From NCBI GenBank assembly GCA_964494085.1, contig CAZBQJ010000004.1:62001-126000 (forward strand): 64,000 bases of DNA, read 5' to 3'. Origin of the DNA: CAZBQJ01 sp964494085 (lineage in GTDB: Bacteria; Patescibacteriota; Gracilibacteria; UBA1369). The translations under genes were made by a program, and so were the position numbers. Shown in pieces: positions 9,401 through 17,254 of the stretch. Under the pieces are notes generated by a model. The model did no database searches and had not been told where the DNA came from. It was given only the letters and a program-made list of their open reading frames with translations. The number at the start of each line of letters is the position of its first letter. The first letter of the stretch is position 1.

Positions 9401-9880
9401 AGTAAGCCATGAATCAGTTAAGCTGGAAAAAGTATTATTCAAAAAATTGATATTGGTTGTGCCGATGGAATCAAAATGGACGTTTTCAGTGGAACAATCC
9501 TGCAAGGTAAAATCACTACCGGAATAGATATTAATTTGTGCTTCCGCGGCGTCGCCGAAAGTATCGGCTCCGGGATCGCAAGCAATGGTAACTCCTGTTG
9601 GAACAATAAAGGTTGTGTTGAGGCCACCGGTGGTTTCCGCAGCATTGTCAAAAACATAGGTGGAGGTCAGGGTTACCGTATCGACAAGAGGATCCCCGTC
9701 TAGTCCGGGATCAGAAAGGGCTCCCGTCAAAGTCGTGAAGTCGCAGGCGACGCTACAGACCGTATAATTTACGCTGGCCGCCTGAACTTGATTAAAAAAC
9801 AGCAGTCCGACAATGAGGGTGAAAAAACAACTGGAACGCTTTGTCCAGATTGAGTACTTTTTACTTAAATCTATGGACAT
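6500..9880 (-). CDS. Giant secreted beta-helix protein with C-terminal SLH domains
   Basis: An 1126-residue exported surface protein. Residues ~15-35 form a signal peptide (hydrophobic core then VQA). Most of the length shows short Asn/Thr/Ser/Gly-rich strands in repeating order (NNTI, GNYL, NSIE-type turns) typical of right-handed parallel beta-helix proteins. A run of about 12 glycines near residues 889-900 forms a flexible hinge. The last ~190 residues carry S-layer homology repeats (RDISHHWARNYIE, FDDVKKDDWFYDY, TRAEIAKLAV). SLH domains bind cell-wall polymers, so the beta-helix would be displayed outside. Adhesion or polysaccharide binding is possible, but no catalytic residues are evident. 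It has its own terminator and an upstream region shared with the divergent marR-like gene. Confidence 0.85.
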   Translation of the reverse strand: MSIDLSKKYSIWTKRSSCFFTLIVGLLFFNQVQAASVNYTVCSVACDFTTLTGALSDPGLDGDPLVDTVTLTSTYVFDNAAETTGGLNTTFIVPTGVTIACDPGADTFGDAAEAQINIYSGSDFTLQDCSTENVHFDSIGTTNINFLNNTFSSLTDSWLTLTGVDGYEISGNSGIQRLQLQGADNGLIENNSIECRFSNCVNVVTNGAPDFSDPPGDPLDDHICNHVLFNNNTITNYDASSTGDWVIVPAGKDIRFTNNTIKSAVTMSDLYLTMITVQNAQVEFTGNYLITPAKVPGATNGTWAFNIRVDQHDIDGTYEHNTVIGQNVSTAASGDACIGVFDGGGNPNVPVTITANYNLCYQTTTPPAGNGISLSYNIGSANVTLNDSYNGFYGFSNNLYDNTGTIASLNVNTVTSNPLLRTENINLLDDYYPSPISRYLDINGSNDIGAFSDTRVNDYLLDISCVVDYTSCFSNTLAVLPDALSTGDTVHIGAGTYGSTTLIGPSGGTSNVTVSGAGDTTIIHSSGAEDTLVVNGLDNSTIQDLAVENATDATSVYTITKNLWVYGGNTYDQTFPVFGVADAAIYIRDDSCDAVFFDTDGEDITIAIGGATDDVNVGLGDVFGSKVTVYIQSNFLTSNGYTVDATGLNDYLTNECGTPNTVDQFIPSIFIANGDGSYSYNPAAATAASATLKPGETDPPRLDRSTTGFVAGIRFIESDNNLLQNIKSSGNAVGIMFAGSSAGNSINESVVTSNAYHDIASDSSGSNDLKNTLFNRISSDITGVGIVRVWFKARAFIENTLSTPLSGATALFRDAFGLVAPALVTIGTGYTPFSGYLHAFNLTSASIAETSGGFNPYGLSGSATGYQNSSTTVNLNTPDQTVALILSPTSGGGGGGGGGGGSAQFGAPSCSGTSCNTTSGQIIIPEHPSCDRSADSTVPFRDISHHWARNYIENLYRRCIIDGRSDDLFVPDGLSTRAELVKIVLNTYLFSTSPFEDLFLDVKSGDWFAGYVISAAKLGFVEGYVNLDGSSHFKPHQAITRAEALKVILRAKGIQNFGGYTTDFDDVKKDDWFYDYVAYAEANNLVEGYLMTDDKEPDQPVIAKYFHPNQPITRAEIAKLAVLTQK

Positions 9881-9982
9881 ATATTTGTGTTTTATCTATA
9901 CAACCCAGTTATTATAGTATATTTTTGTGAATTTCAAAATGTAGTAGAAGCCTGTGAGTGGATACATTGTTGATTTAAACAA

Positions 9983-10009
9983 ATACTTGATATATACTTG
10001 AGTTATCAA
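9983..10009. promoter_or_regulatory. Direct/inverted repeat upstream of marR-like gene
   Basis: The octamer atacttga occurs twice with an 11-base period (9983-9990 and 9994-10001), and ttgata (9987-9992) is mirrored by tatcaa (10004-10009). The site lies in the divergent region between the SLH giant and the MarR gene, where a MarR dimer would normally bind. Operator function is inferred. Confidence 0.4.
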
Positions 10010-10033
10010 CTATATTAATATTACTATAAATTT

Positions 10034-10459
10034 ATGACAGAAGTTACTGCCAAGGTAAAATTATTTTTGAATCTGGCCAAGATCCAGGCGATCTTGACTC
10101 GTCGTTTTGACAATGGTTTGGGTGGATTGGGTTTCAATGAATTTATCATTCTGTTTCAATTAAGTCTGGCTGAAAAGGAATCACTGCGCCGGATAGACTT
10201 GGCTGAAAAGATCGGACTGACAGCTTCCGGCGTCACCCGACTGCTTTTACCCATGGAAAAAGTCGGGCTGGTTACCAGTGGAGCGAGCGGAAGTGATGCT
10301 AGAGTAAGAAGCGTCAAACTGGCTCCCGGGGGAAAACGAAAATTGAGCGAAGCCATGGAAAGAGCAGAGTTTTTGGCTGAGGAAATTTTGGAGCTGGCTC
10401 AGATCAAAGATATGGAAAAACTGAGAGAAAGTATCGCTAAATTGGCCAATAGCATTTAA
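10034..10459 (+). CDS. MarR-family transcriptional regulator
   Basis: A 141-residue winged-helix regulator. The helix-turn-helix (LRRIDLAEKIGLTASGVTRL, about residues 53-72) and the wing with the basic DARVRSVKLAPGG stretch are typical of MarR. Helices at both ends would form the dimer interface. It is transcribed divergently from the SLH giant and convergently with the DUF389 gene. MarR proteins usually repress themselves and a neighbour; a repeat consistent with an operator lies just upstream (9983-10009). The ligand is unknown. Confidence 0.85.
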   Translation: MTEVTAKVKLFLNLAKIQAILTRRFDNGLGGLGFNEFIILFQLSLAEKESLRRIDLAEKIGLTASGVTRLLLPMEKVGLVTSGASGSDARVRSVKLAPGGKRKLSEAMERAEFLAEEILELAQIKDMEKLRESIAKLANSI

Positions 10460-10464
10460 CGAGA

Positions 10465-11160
10465 TTAAGCCTCTTTCTCCTGCTGGATAATCTGGTCTTC
10501 CTTTTTTATGGTGGCTTTGGCAATGGCTTTCTTTACATCAAGATTGAATAATGAAAAGACCAGTGTACTGGCGATCATAATACCGACTACATTAACCAAA
10601 AACAGCACTAAACCGTTTTGGGCAAATCCCCAGTTGAAATGAGCAAGCCCGATCCCTGCGACAGCCAAAGGAGGAACGATTGAAATAGAAATAGCTACAC
10701 CCGGTAAGGCTTCATTCAATTTTGGCTTAACAAAGGCATAGGCGGCCGCGAAGCCCGCGATAATGGCTAAAATTCCCGAAATAAGGGTTTGTTCACCGGT
10801 GGTGATGCTTTGGATAATTTGTTTTTGGCCGATGTCACCATCGATAAAGATTAAAGCAATTATGGCTGAGATTAAAATAGAGATGACAGCTGATTTCAGT
10901 AAAGTGTAAAATGACCGGAAAATTAGTTTCCCGTCTGCCATGGTGATGCCAAGTGAGGTGCCGAGGATGGAGTAAATGACCGGCGCAATGAGCATACTAC
11001 CGATCAAGACAATCAGATTGTCCAACAACAAAGCAAAAGTGGCCATGGAAATAGACAGGACTACCATCACAAAGAATCCCAGATCCGGTGAACTATGTTC
11101 AATCAGACTTTCTACAGCCTTATTTTTATCTTCTGAAGTGATATTTCCGAATAATTTCAT
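10465..11160 (-). CDS. DUF389-family membrane protein
   Basis: A 231-residue integral membrane protein with about six hydrophobic helices, matching the DUF389/TIGR00341 pattern (LIGSMLIAPVIYSILGTSLGI in the first half, VAISISIVPPLAVAGIGLA in the second). The function of the family is not established. Its ATG overlaps the UGA of atpC (ATGA), so it is translationally coupled to the end of the ATP synthase operon. A link to ion homeostasis or membrane energetics is suggested only by that position. Confidence 0.8.
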   Translation of the reverse strand: MKLFGNITSEDKNKAVESLIEHSSPDLGFFVMVVLSISMATFALLLDNLIVLIGSMLIAPVIYSILGTSLGITMADGKLIFRSFYTLLKSAVISILISAIIALIFIDGDIGQKQIIQSITTGEQTLISGILAIIAGFAAAYAFVKPKLNEALPGVAISISIVPPLAVAGIGLAHFNWGFAQNGLVLFLVNVVGIMIASTLVFSLFNLDVKKAIAKATIKKEDQIIQQEKEA

Positions 11161-11390
11161 ATAACTATAGTCAAAATGTTACCCAGATAATGGCAAGTAC
11201 CTTCAATAATATCAAATATTTCCGGTTCGCCGTTAGCTTTTTCTATAGTGATATGTCCTTTTTTTAACTGCTGGAATAATTCAGCATGCTGGGGCAAGAC
11301 TTGTAATTGGCCATTAAAGCCCGGGAGGCTCACTGCCAGGACATTTTCATAAATAGTAGTCTTTTCTGGGGAGAGGATTTTACAAATCAT
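11157..11390 (-). CDS. atpC: ATP synthase epsilon subunit, short form
   Basis: Only 77 residues, against about 130-140 in typical epsilon subunits. The sequence covers the N-terminal beta-sandwich (VSLPGFNGQLQVLPQHAELFQQL) that docks on gamma and the c-ring. The C-terminal helical hairpin that inhibits ATP hydrolysis is absent, and the frame ends naturally at the DUF389 start, so this is not a frameshift. It follows atpD directly. Loss of the inhibitory hairpin suggests the enzyme is not latched by epsilon and may run in the hydrolytic direction more freely (inference). Confidence 0.88.
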   Translation of the reverse strand: MICKILSPEKTTIYENVLAVSLPGFNGQLQVLPQHAELFQQLKKGHITIEKANGEPEIFDIIEGTCHYLGNILTIVI

Positions 11391-12760
11391 CAGGAAGGTT
11401 TAAGTTCATCAAGTGAGCCGATCATATAAAGAGCGTCCAAATCATAATCATCAAATTCACCTGCCAAGATGCGTTCACAGCCGTCCAGGGTTTTCTCCAG
11501 GGGTACGTACACACCACTATGACTGCTAAAAGAAGAAGTGGTGAAAAACGGCTGGCTTAGAAACCTCTGCAATCGTTCGGCTCGTTTGGCGGTCAGACGA
11601 TCATTTCTGGATAACTCTTCCAGGCCGAGAATGGCGATGATATGGGCGAGCTGATGATACTGCTGAAAGGTCTTTTTGACCTCAGAGGCGATATCGAAAT
11701 GTCTTTGACCAATGATGTCTTGGTCGGAATTGACTGAACTGGTTCTGAGTGGATCGACGGCCGGATAAATGCCTTTTTCAGCGACCTCACGGGAAAGAAC
11801 CAAAACAGCATCGAGATGCGAAAAGATTGTTGAAACGGCCGGATCGGTCAAATCGTCGGCCGGGACATAGACTGCTTGAATCGACGTAATGGCATTGTTT
11901 TTATTTCCATCGATGCGTTCTTCCAGAAGGGCCAGATCTTTTTCCAGAGTAGCCTGGTAGCCTAGTTCTGAAGGGACTTTTCCCAAAATCGCCCCGATTT
12001 CCATGTTGGCCATGGCGTAGCGATAGATATTGTCGATATAGAGGAGAACATCTTTTTGATAAGTATCACGGAGGAATTCTGCTGCGGTTACAGCCGATAG
12101 CCCAATTCTAGCGCGAATACCGGGGGCTTTATCCATTTCACCGAAATAAAGGGCGGTTGAAGACAAAACTTTCAATTCTTTAAGCGTCTTGTAGAGGTCA
12201 TTGCCCTCTCGGATGCGCTCCCCTATTCCGGCGAAAACAGAATAACCGATTTTTTTCAAAGAGAAATTGTGAATAAGTTCAGTAACCAGGACTGTCTTGC
12301 CCACTCCGGCTCCGCCAAACAGCCCTATTTTATCACCGTATTTGAAGGGGGAAAGCAGGTCGATTACTTTGATGCCGGTTTCCAGGATTTTCTTTTCCAC
12401 GCCATCAAAAAGCTCTTCAGGTTGGGTTTTTCCATAGATGGGTAAAGTTACCTCAGGATTAAAGGGCTTTTCATCAAGTGGATTCCCAAACATATCAAAT
12501 AGACGACCCAGAATCTTTTTGCTGAGTTGAACAGAGATTTGTTCCGATTTGAGGGAAACCTTCTCACCCCGTTCGACTTTTTCCAACGGAGTTAGAGCTA
12601 TGGCGTTGACCTTTGTGGGGCTGGTCATTTCTATTACTTCAAAAAGAGCATGGCTCTGGATACTCTGCAAGAGTGAGTGAAGAGGAGGTAGTCCATCCGG
12701 GAAATGAATTTCCGCGACCCCACCTTTGATTGATGTAATTTTACCGATTTTATTGTTCAT
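11390..12760 (-). CDS. atpD: ATP synthase subunit beta
   Basis: Catalytic subunit of F1, 456 residues. The Walker A loop GGAGVGKT is near residue 148, the catalytic Glu region is present as GIGERIREGND, and the Walker B strand as VLLYIDNIYRY. The usual DELSEED loop reads EELSRND here. Hydrolysis and synthesis sites are intact. It overlaps atpG by four bases and atpC by one, showing tight coupling. Confidence 0.97.
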   Translation of the reverse strand: MNNKIGKITSIKGGVAEIHFPDGLPPLHSLLQSIQSHALFEVIEMTSPTKVNAIALTPLEKVERGEKVSLKSEQISVQLSKKILGRLFDMFGNPLDEKPFNPEVTLPIYGKTQPEELFDGVEKKILETGIKVIDLLSPFKYGDKIGLFGGAGVGKTVLVTELIHNFSLKKIGYSVFAGIGERIREGNDLYKTLKELKVLSSTALYFGEMDKAPGIRARIGLSAVTAAEFLRDTYQKDVLLYIDNIYRYAMANMEIGAILGKVPSELGYQATLEKDLALLEERIDGNKNNAITSIQAVYVPADDLTDPAVSTIFSHLDAVLVLSREVAEKGIYPAVDPLRTSSVNSDQDIIGQRHFDIASEVKKTFQQYHQLAHIIAILGLEELSRNDRLTAKRAERLQRFLSQPFFTTSSFSSHSGVYVPLEKTLDGCERILAGEFDDYDLDALYMIGSLDELKPS

Positions 12761-13626
12761 AGCATATTATGTACAGTAAAGCTTTCCAGCTGTTTTTGAG
12801 TAATGTTTTTGCGACGTTCTTTGATAAAGGAGGATTTGAGTTTGGTGATAAATTTTTTGGTTTTTCCGGAAGCATTCTCCATCGACACTGTGCGAGCCCC
12901 AAATTCGGAAAGTTTTGCTTCCAAAATAAATTCATAAAGATAAACACTGATATACTTCTCTAATAATAGATCGAAAATAATTTGTTTGGTCGGCTCAAAG
13001 ATGGGCAGCCCCGGTTGGAGGTTGAGGTCTGCTTGCCCGACGAGACCGGCCGGTTGATGCTCCTCGATATCAAAGGGGAGAAAAGGTACGGTAACCGGAT
13101 TTTGCTCGGCCAAAGAAACGAATGACGGATAGAGTATATCCAAAGTAGCAAACTTTTTATTTATAAATGTTGAAAAAAGGAAGTCTGTGATGGCTTTGAC
13201 TTCCTCGGTAGTGGGTAAATCAGAAAATGCCGGGAACACTTTTTCCGGTAAAACGCCCTCTTCTTCGAGATGAGCGTTAATTTTCTGTCCGATCACAAGG
13301 ATCTTTTGATAGTGCTGGCTGTTTTGAAGGAAAGTATTGATAAGGTGGTTATAAAGCCCTCCAACTAGACCTTTGTCACCACCGATTATAATTAGCCACT
13401 TTTGTCCCTGTTTATTTTTCTGTAGCAAAGGGTGATTTTTCTGAACCCGAAAGGAAGAAAATCGATCCAGTGTTTTGGCTATTTCCTGTTTATATGACTG
13501 CAATGTTTGGACCTGCGCTTTGAGATCATGAATAGAAGCCGCAGCAATTTTCTCTACGGTTTTCACCGTATCCAAGACGTCCTGGAAGCCTTCGATATCG
13601 CCTTTGAATTTAAGATAGTTTTTCAT
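12757..13626 (-). CDS. atpG: ATP synthase subunit gamma
   Basis: Central stalk subunit, 289 residues. The N-terminal helix region (IKTVEKIA-like, VKTVEKIAAASIHDLKAQ) and the C-terminal helix with the pattern ENASGKTKKFITKLKSSFIKERR correspond to the coiled coil that turns inside the alpha3beta3 ring. The middle Rossmann-like part (WLIIIGGDKGLVGGLYNHLI) matches the conserved SDRGLCG-like strand of gamma. It overlaps atpA by 17 bases and atpD by four. Confidence 0.93.
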   Translation of the reverse strand: MKNYLKFKGDIEGFQDVLDTVKTVEKIAAASIHDLKAQVQTLQSYKQEIAKTLDRFSSFRVQKNHPLLQKNKQGQKWLIIIGGDKGLVGGLYNHLINTFLQNSQHYQKILVIGQKINAHLEEEGVLPEKVFPAFSDLPTTEEVKAITDFLFSTFINKKFATLDILYPSFVSLAEQNPVTVPFLPFDIEEHQPAGLVGQADLNLQPGLPIFEPTKQIIFDLLLEKYISVYLYEFILEAKLSEFGARTVSMENASGKTKKFITKLKSSFIKERRKNITQKQLESFTVHNML

Positions 13627-15103
13627 CGGTATTTTCAGAATAAAAGTTCTCTTGAAAATCTTCGACCAACTCTTTGATTTTTGCTTTGACGGAATGATCG
13701 AATTTTCCCTGACGAATTTTGATCAAGAGGTCGCCGTAACGGGCTTTGATGAATTTTAGGAGGAGATTTTCGACGGCAGCCCATTTTTCCTTTTTAATTT
13801 CATCAAAATACCCCTGTCCCACTGCGTAGAAAAGGATGACTTGCTCTTCCCAGATTACCTGGACATGCTTACCCTGCTTGAGCAGTTCCAAAGTTAATTG
13901 ACCACGGTGAACTTTCTGTACGGCATCCTGGCTGACTTTAGTTTCCAATTGGGCTAATTTCTGTAATTCCCGGTGTTGTGAAAGCGCCAATCTGATGCCA
14001 CCGGTGACTTCTTTGAGACCCTTTGGCTGTACTACTGAGCCAATTCTGGAAACGGATAAACCAACGTTTACAGCTGGAATATAACCCTTTTGAAAAAGCC
14101 CCCGTTCTAGGTAAATCTGGCCATCGGTAATAGAGATGATATTGGTGGAAATAAAGGCGCTGATGTCACCTTCTTCCGTTTCAATGATGGGTAAGGCGGT
14201 TAGAGATCCACCGCCCTTGGCTTTGGACAATTTAGCCGGCCTTTCCAAAAGGCCGGCATGTAGAGAAAATATATCACCGGGATAAGCTTCTCGACCGGGC
14301 GCTCTTTCCAACAGCAAGGAGATATCACGATAGGTTTTGGCGTGTTTAGAGAGGTCATCATAAACGACCAAGGCGTCCTGCCCATGATCGCGAAAATATT
14401 CGGCGATGGTGGACCCGACAAAGGGGGCCAGATATTGCTTGGCAAAGGAGTCATTGGCTGTGGCTGCCACGACTGTACAATATCTGAAAGCGTTTTTTGT
14501 TCTAAATAAATCCAGTAATTCCCGTAATTGTTTTTTCTTTTGCCCGCAAATTACATAGACACAGTGAATTCCCGGGGTAGCGTGGGCCTGGTTCAGGATA
14601 ATATCGATAGCAATTGAACTTTTACCCAGCTTTCTATCGCCGATAATCAGCTCGCGCTGCCCCCGGCCGAGGGGAAGAGTCGTATCGATCAGCTTGATTC
14701 CGGTAGAAACGGCAGTTTTGACAGGATCACGGTCAATGATAGCGGGGGCAGCGCGGAAAACCGGCATTTTTTCTCCCTCGATCGTACCCAGTGAATCCAG
14801 TGGTTTCCCAGTTCCATCTACCACTCGACCAAGGTAGTCGGCACTAAAAGGAATAGAAAAAATGCGTTCACTTCTAAAGATCGGTTGTTGAATATCGAGG
14901 TTGTCGTCAAAAAAGACAGCTTCGACATAATCTTCGACAAAGCCTATTACCAGCCCCACTTCCAGCCCTCTTTGGTCAACCAATGTTTCATGCAGAAACA
15001 CATGCGGCAAGCCGCTGATCTTCCCTACACCGGCGTAGTAAGATAAAATATGACCAATTTCTTTGATTTTCTTAGACTGTTTCAGTGGCATGGAGAATTT
15101 CAT
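13610..15103 (-). CDS. atpA: ATP synthase subunit alpha
   Basis: Regulatory nucleotide-binding subunit of F1, 497 residues. The P-loop near residue 151-160 reads GDRKLGKSS rather than the usual GDRQTGKT/S, keeping the Gly-Lys-Ser core. The arginine finger segment is intact (SVSRIGSVVQPKGLKEVTGG). The protein overlaps the end of the b-delta gene by 32 bases and the start of atpG by 17, so its start was chosen as the first ATG giving a full N-terminal beta-barrel. Confidence 0.96.
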   Translation of the reverse strand: MKFSMPLKQSKKIKEIGHILSYYAGVGKISGLPHVFLHETLVDQRGLEVGLVIGFVEDYVEAVFFDDNLDIQQPIFRSERIFSIPFSADYLGRVVDGTGKPLDSLGTIEGEKMPVFRAAPAIIDRDPVKTAVSTGIKLIDTTLPLGRGQRELIIGDRKLGKSSIAIDIILNQAHATPGIHCVYVICGQKKKQLRELLDLFRTKNAFRYCTVVAATANDSFAKQYLAPFVGSTIAEYFRDHGQDALVVYDDLSKHAKTYRDISLLLERAPGREAYPGDIFSLHAGLLERPAKLSKAKGGGSLTALPIIETEEGDISAFISTNIISITDGQIYLERGLFQKGYIPAVNVGLSVSRIGSVVQPKGLKEVTGGIRLALSQHRELQKLAQLETKVSQDAVQKVHRGQLTLELLKQGKHVQVIWEEQVILFYAVGQGYFDEIKKEKWAAVENLLLKFIKARYGDLLIKIRQGKFDHSVKAKIKELVEDFQENFYSENTDEKLS

Positions 15104-15836
15104 TGAGTAGATTGTTTTCTACGACCAAACCATTAATTTCCAGGCGATAACCGCCGATCAAGTCGCTATTGGTTTTTGTTTTAATTTTTACCGGACGAGT
15201 AAATTTGGCGGAGATCATTTTTTGAACCGGCTTCAACTGCCCGCCAGTCAAAGGATTGGCAGTTTCGAGGATGATCCGGGGGCTGGTGGAATGGAAGGCT
15301 TCAGCGGGAAAATCGGCAATTTTTTCAGGCAGGTCGGCCAAAAAGTATTTTTGAATATTGGTGGAAATCGAGTCTGAGGATCGACTAAACTTGGCTGTTA
15401 CAGCTTGGATATTGGTGAAAATTTGCTGTTTTACTTTTTGTAACTGTTCATTTTTGAGATTGGCCTGTCTGGAAGTTAATTGTTTTTTCATTTGAATGAG
15501 CATTTCAGACCTTTCCTTTTGGGCTTCTTCTCTAGCCTGTGATTTGATTTTTTCAGCCAAGGTTCCCGCTTCCGCTATTTTTTCTCGGGAAGATTGCTTG
15601 GCTTTGATTGAATCTCGATTTTTTTGTTTAAGGAATTTTTCTTTTTCGGCATCCAGATTTTCCTGCATTATTTTGGCTTTCTGTAGATCCTTTTCATCAT
15701 CTTCAATACGTTTGACGATAGATTTGTAGACAAATTTATTCAGTATCCAGAGCAATAAAGCAAAATTTATGATCTGGGCAATTAGTAATTTTGGGTCAAT
15801 GCCGATTTGTCCAAGGAAAGAAAGAAACTGCTGCAT
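15072..15836 (-). CDS. atpFH: Fused ATP synthase b-delta subunit
   Basis: One 254-residue protein combines both parts of the peripheral stalk. An N-terminal membrane helix (ALLLWILNKFVYKSIVKRI, residues ~26-44) leads into a long Lys/Glu/Gln-rich coiled coil typical of subunit b. The C-terminal ~50 residues (ITAKF-like strands, then SDLIGGYRLEINGLVVENN) match the C-terminal domain of subunit delta. There is no room for the full N-terminal six-helix domain of delta. The gene takes the position where separate atpF and atpH are expected, between atpE and atpA, so the fusion replaces both. Similar b-delta fusions are known from mycobacteria. Confidence 0.88.
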   Translation of the reverse strand: MQQFLSFLGQIGIDPKLLIAQIINFALLLWILNKFVYKSIVKRIEDDEKDLQKAKIMQENLDAEKEKFLKQKNRDSIKAKQSSREKIAEAGTLAEKIKSQAREEAQKERSEMLIQMKKQLTSRQANLKNEQLQKVKQQIFTNIQAVTAKFSRSSDSISTNIQKYFLADLPEKIADFPAEAFHSTSPRIILETANPLTGGQLKPVQKMISAKFTRPVKIKTKTNSDLIGGYRLEINGLVVENNLLNEILHATETV

Positions 15837-16045
15837 TATGGTACAAATTTAAGGATTAAGGCGACTACCAGTGCATAAATGGCAACTGCCTCGGCAAAGG
15901 CAATGGCGATAATCATGGCGATCTGGATTTTGTCAGAATTTTCAGGATTGCGGGCCATGGCCAGGACGGCCAAGCCACCAATGATACCGATAGCGATAGC
16001 GGGTCCGATCGTTCCAATGGCCATGGTAAAGGCAGAAGGATTCAT
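15836..16045 (-). CDS. atpE: ATP synthase subunit c
   Basis: A 69-residue hairpin of two membrane helices that forms the rotor ring. The ion-carrying Glu lies in AFAEAVAIYALVVALIL. Compared with Na+-binding c subunits, the Gln of helix 1 (P-x3-Q) is replaced by Ile (GPAIAIG) and the Ser/Thr after the Glu is Ala, so H+ is the likely coupling ion (inference from known ligand sets). The stop and the start of the b-delta gene share a base (TAATG). Confidence 0.96.
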   Translation of the reverse strand: MNPSAFTMAIGTIGPAIAIGIIGGLAVLAMARNPENSDKIQIAMIIAIAFAEAVAIYALVVALILKFVP

Positions 16046-16070
16046 AGTTTAAAGTAAGTTAAATGATAAA

Positions 16071-16826
16071 TTATGGATTACTTTTTTTATTTATATGGAG
16101 ATGACGCATCGTGCTGGTTTTGATAAATGTCAGCGTTAACATCGCGAAAATAAAAGCCTGAATAATACCGACAAAGACTTCCAAAATCATAAAAGGTAAG
16201 GGAACGATATAGGGTACCAGAAAGGCTATAATCAACAACAATATTTCTCCGGCAAAAGTATTCCCAAACAGTCTGAAAGAAAAAGAAAGGACTTTTACCG
16301 CTTCTGAAATCATTTCAAAAAAACCTAAAATAAATTCCACCGGATTGGAAAAGTTCAAGAAGCGGGCGATGTATTTTTTCAAACCGAGGCTGGTCAGTGA
16401 AAAAAACTGAATTGAAATAACCGAAAAGAGAGCCAGAGCCATGGTGGTAGTTAGATCGCTATTCGGTGAACGTAGCAGTGGAATTGGCCCGGTGGGTGAA
16501 TTGACATAAAAAGAGCCCAGAAAACCCGGTACCAGTGCGACCAAATTGGAAGTGACGATAAAGATAAAAAAGGTGGCGATCAGAGGAAGGATTTTTTTGG
16601 TTAATTTTCTATCACCGGTGACCATATCGGTTAATCTCATCAGCTCAAAAAGCAGTACACTGATGATTTTGATCAGAAAATTTTCGGATTTATTACCTTT
16701 CCAAGCAAAGAAGATTGAACAAACAATCAAGATCACACTAACAATGATTGAAGTCAAAAATGAATTGGTGATTTTGAGACCACCGACTACAGCGAGATAT
16801 TCAGGTTGTAAACCTATATTAATCAT
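16071..16826 (-). CDS. atpB: ATP synthase subunit a
   Basis: Stator channel subunit, 251 residues with five to six membrane helices. The essential Arg lies in FSFRLFGNTFAGEI, and the last helix holds the usual polar pattern (FVGIIQAFIFAMLTLTFI). It provides the two half-channels for ions on their way to the c-ring. It starts inside the end of atpZ/I (8-base overlap) and is followed by atpE. Confidence 0.95.
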   Translation of the reverse strand: MINIGLQPEYLAVVGGLKITNSFLTSIIVSVILIVCSIFFAWKGNKSENFLIKIISVLLFELMRLTDMVTGDRKLTKKILPLIATFFIFIVTSNLVALVPGFLGSFYVNSPTGPIPLLRSPNSDLTTTMALALFSVISIQFFSLTSLGLKKYIARFLNFSNPVEFILGFFEMISEAVKVLSFSFRLFGNTFAGEILLLIIAFLVPYIVPLPFMILEVFVGIIQAFIFAMLTLTFIKTSTMRHLHINKKSNP

Positions 16827-17055
16827 GCTTATAGGCAGAATGAATCAAGGGAGATAACAGATGATAAACTTCGTAGATAGTGGTGATAATAGCGAGAACC
16901 AAGCCGCCCAGCAGAAACCAGGGACTGCTCTGAAAGATCCGGTCAACCCATAACCCTAAAAAAATCATGATTGCCAGTGGAGCAGCAATTAAAAAGCCCA
17001 ATTGCCAGGCAAATGAGAGAGCATAAAGGGTTTTAAATTGTTCTTTTTTGGACAT
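16819..17055 (-). CDS. AtpZ/AtpI-like F0 accessory protein
   Basis: A 78-residue protein with two membrane helices (WQLGFLIAAPLAIMIFLGLW and the segment after SSPW) and the GLWVDRIFQSSPWFLLGG turn that marks AtpZ/AtpI-type proteins. It is the first gene of the atp operon. In other bacteria such proteins help assemble the c-ring or carry Mg/Ca; which applies here is unknown. An extended -10-like element lies 30-45 bases upstream (17089-17097). Confidence 0.8.
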   Translation of the reverse strand: MSKKEQFKTLYALSFAWQLGFLIAAPLAIMIFLGLWVDRIFQSSPWFLLGGLVLAIITTIYEVYHLLSPLIHSAYKHD

Positions 17056-17088
17056 GACTGAATGTTGTTTTTGATTTTCTTCTCCCAG

Positions 17089-17097
17089 AATATAGCA
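17089..17097 (-). promoter_or_regulatory. Extended -10 promoter of atp operon
   Basis: Minus-strand TGCTATATT (extended -10 form TGnTATAaT-like) lies 34 bases before the first ATP operon gene, in AT-rich DNA. No convincing -35 box is seen, as expected for an extended -10 element. Confidence 0.45.
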
Positions 17098-17117
17098 TAA
17101 TACAACAATTTTTTCAC

Positions 17118-17147
17118 AAAAAAAGAGCCATCCTGACGGATGACCCT
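17118..17147 (-). terminator. Intrinsic terminator ending the 17.1-17.8 kb transcript
   Basis: On the minus strand a 10-bp stem with GTCA loop (arms 17138-17147 and 17124-17133, two G-T pairs) is followed by seven T. It lies upstream of the atp promoter, so it must serve a transcript coming from 17.2-17.8 kb. Read on the plus strand it also ends in five T. Confidence 0.7.
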
Positions 17148-17254
17148 TTTTGCTCCCTGCCTAAACCTTTCTCTGCCCCCTAAGATTTTTGAAGATAGTC
17201 CACAAAGTTAAATACAAAGATTAAATTGTATAAAAACTTGGCAAATGAACTGCT

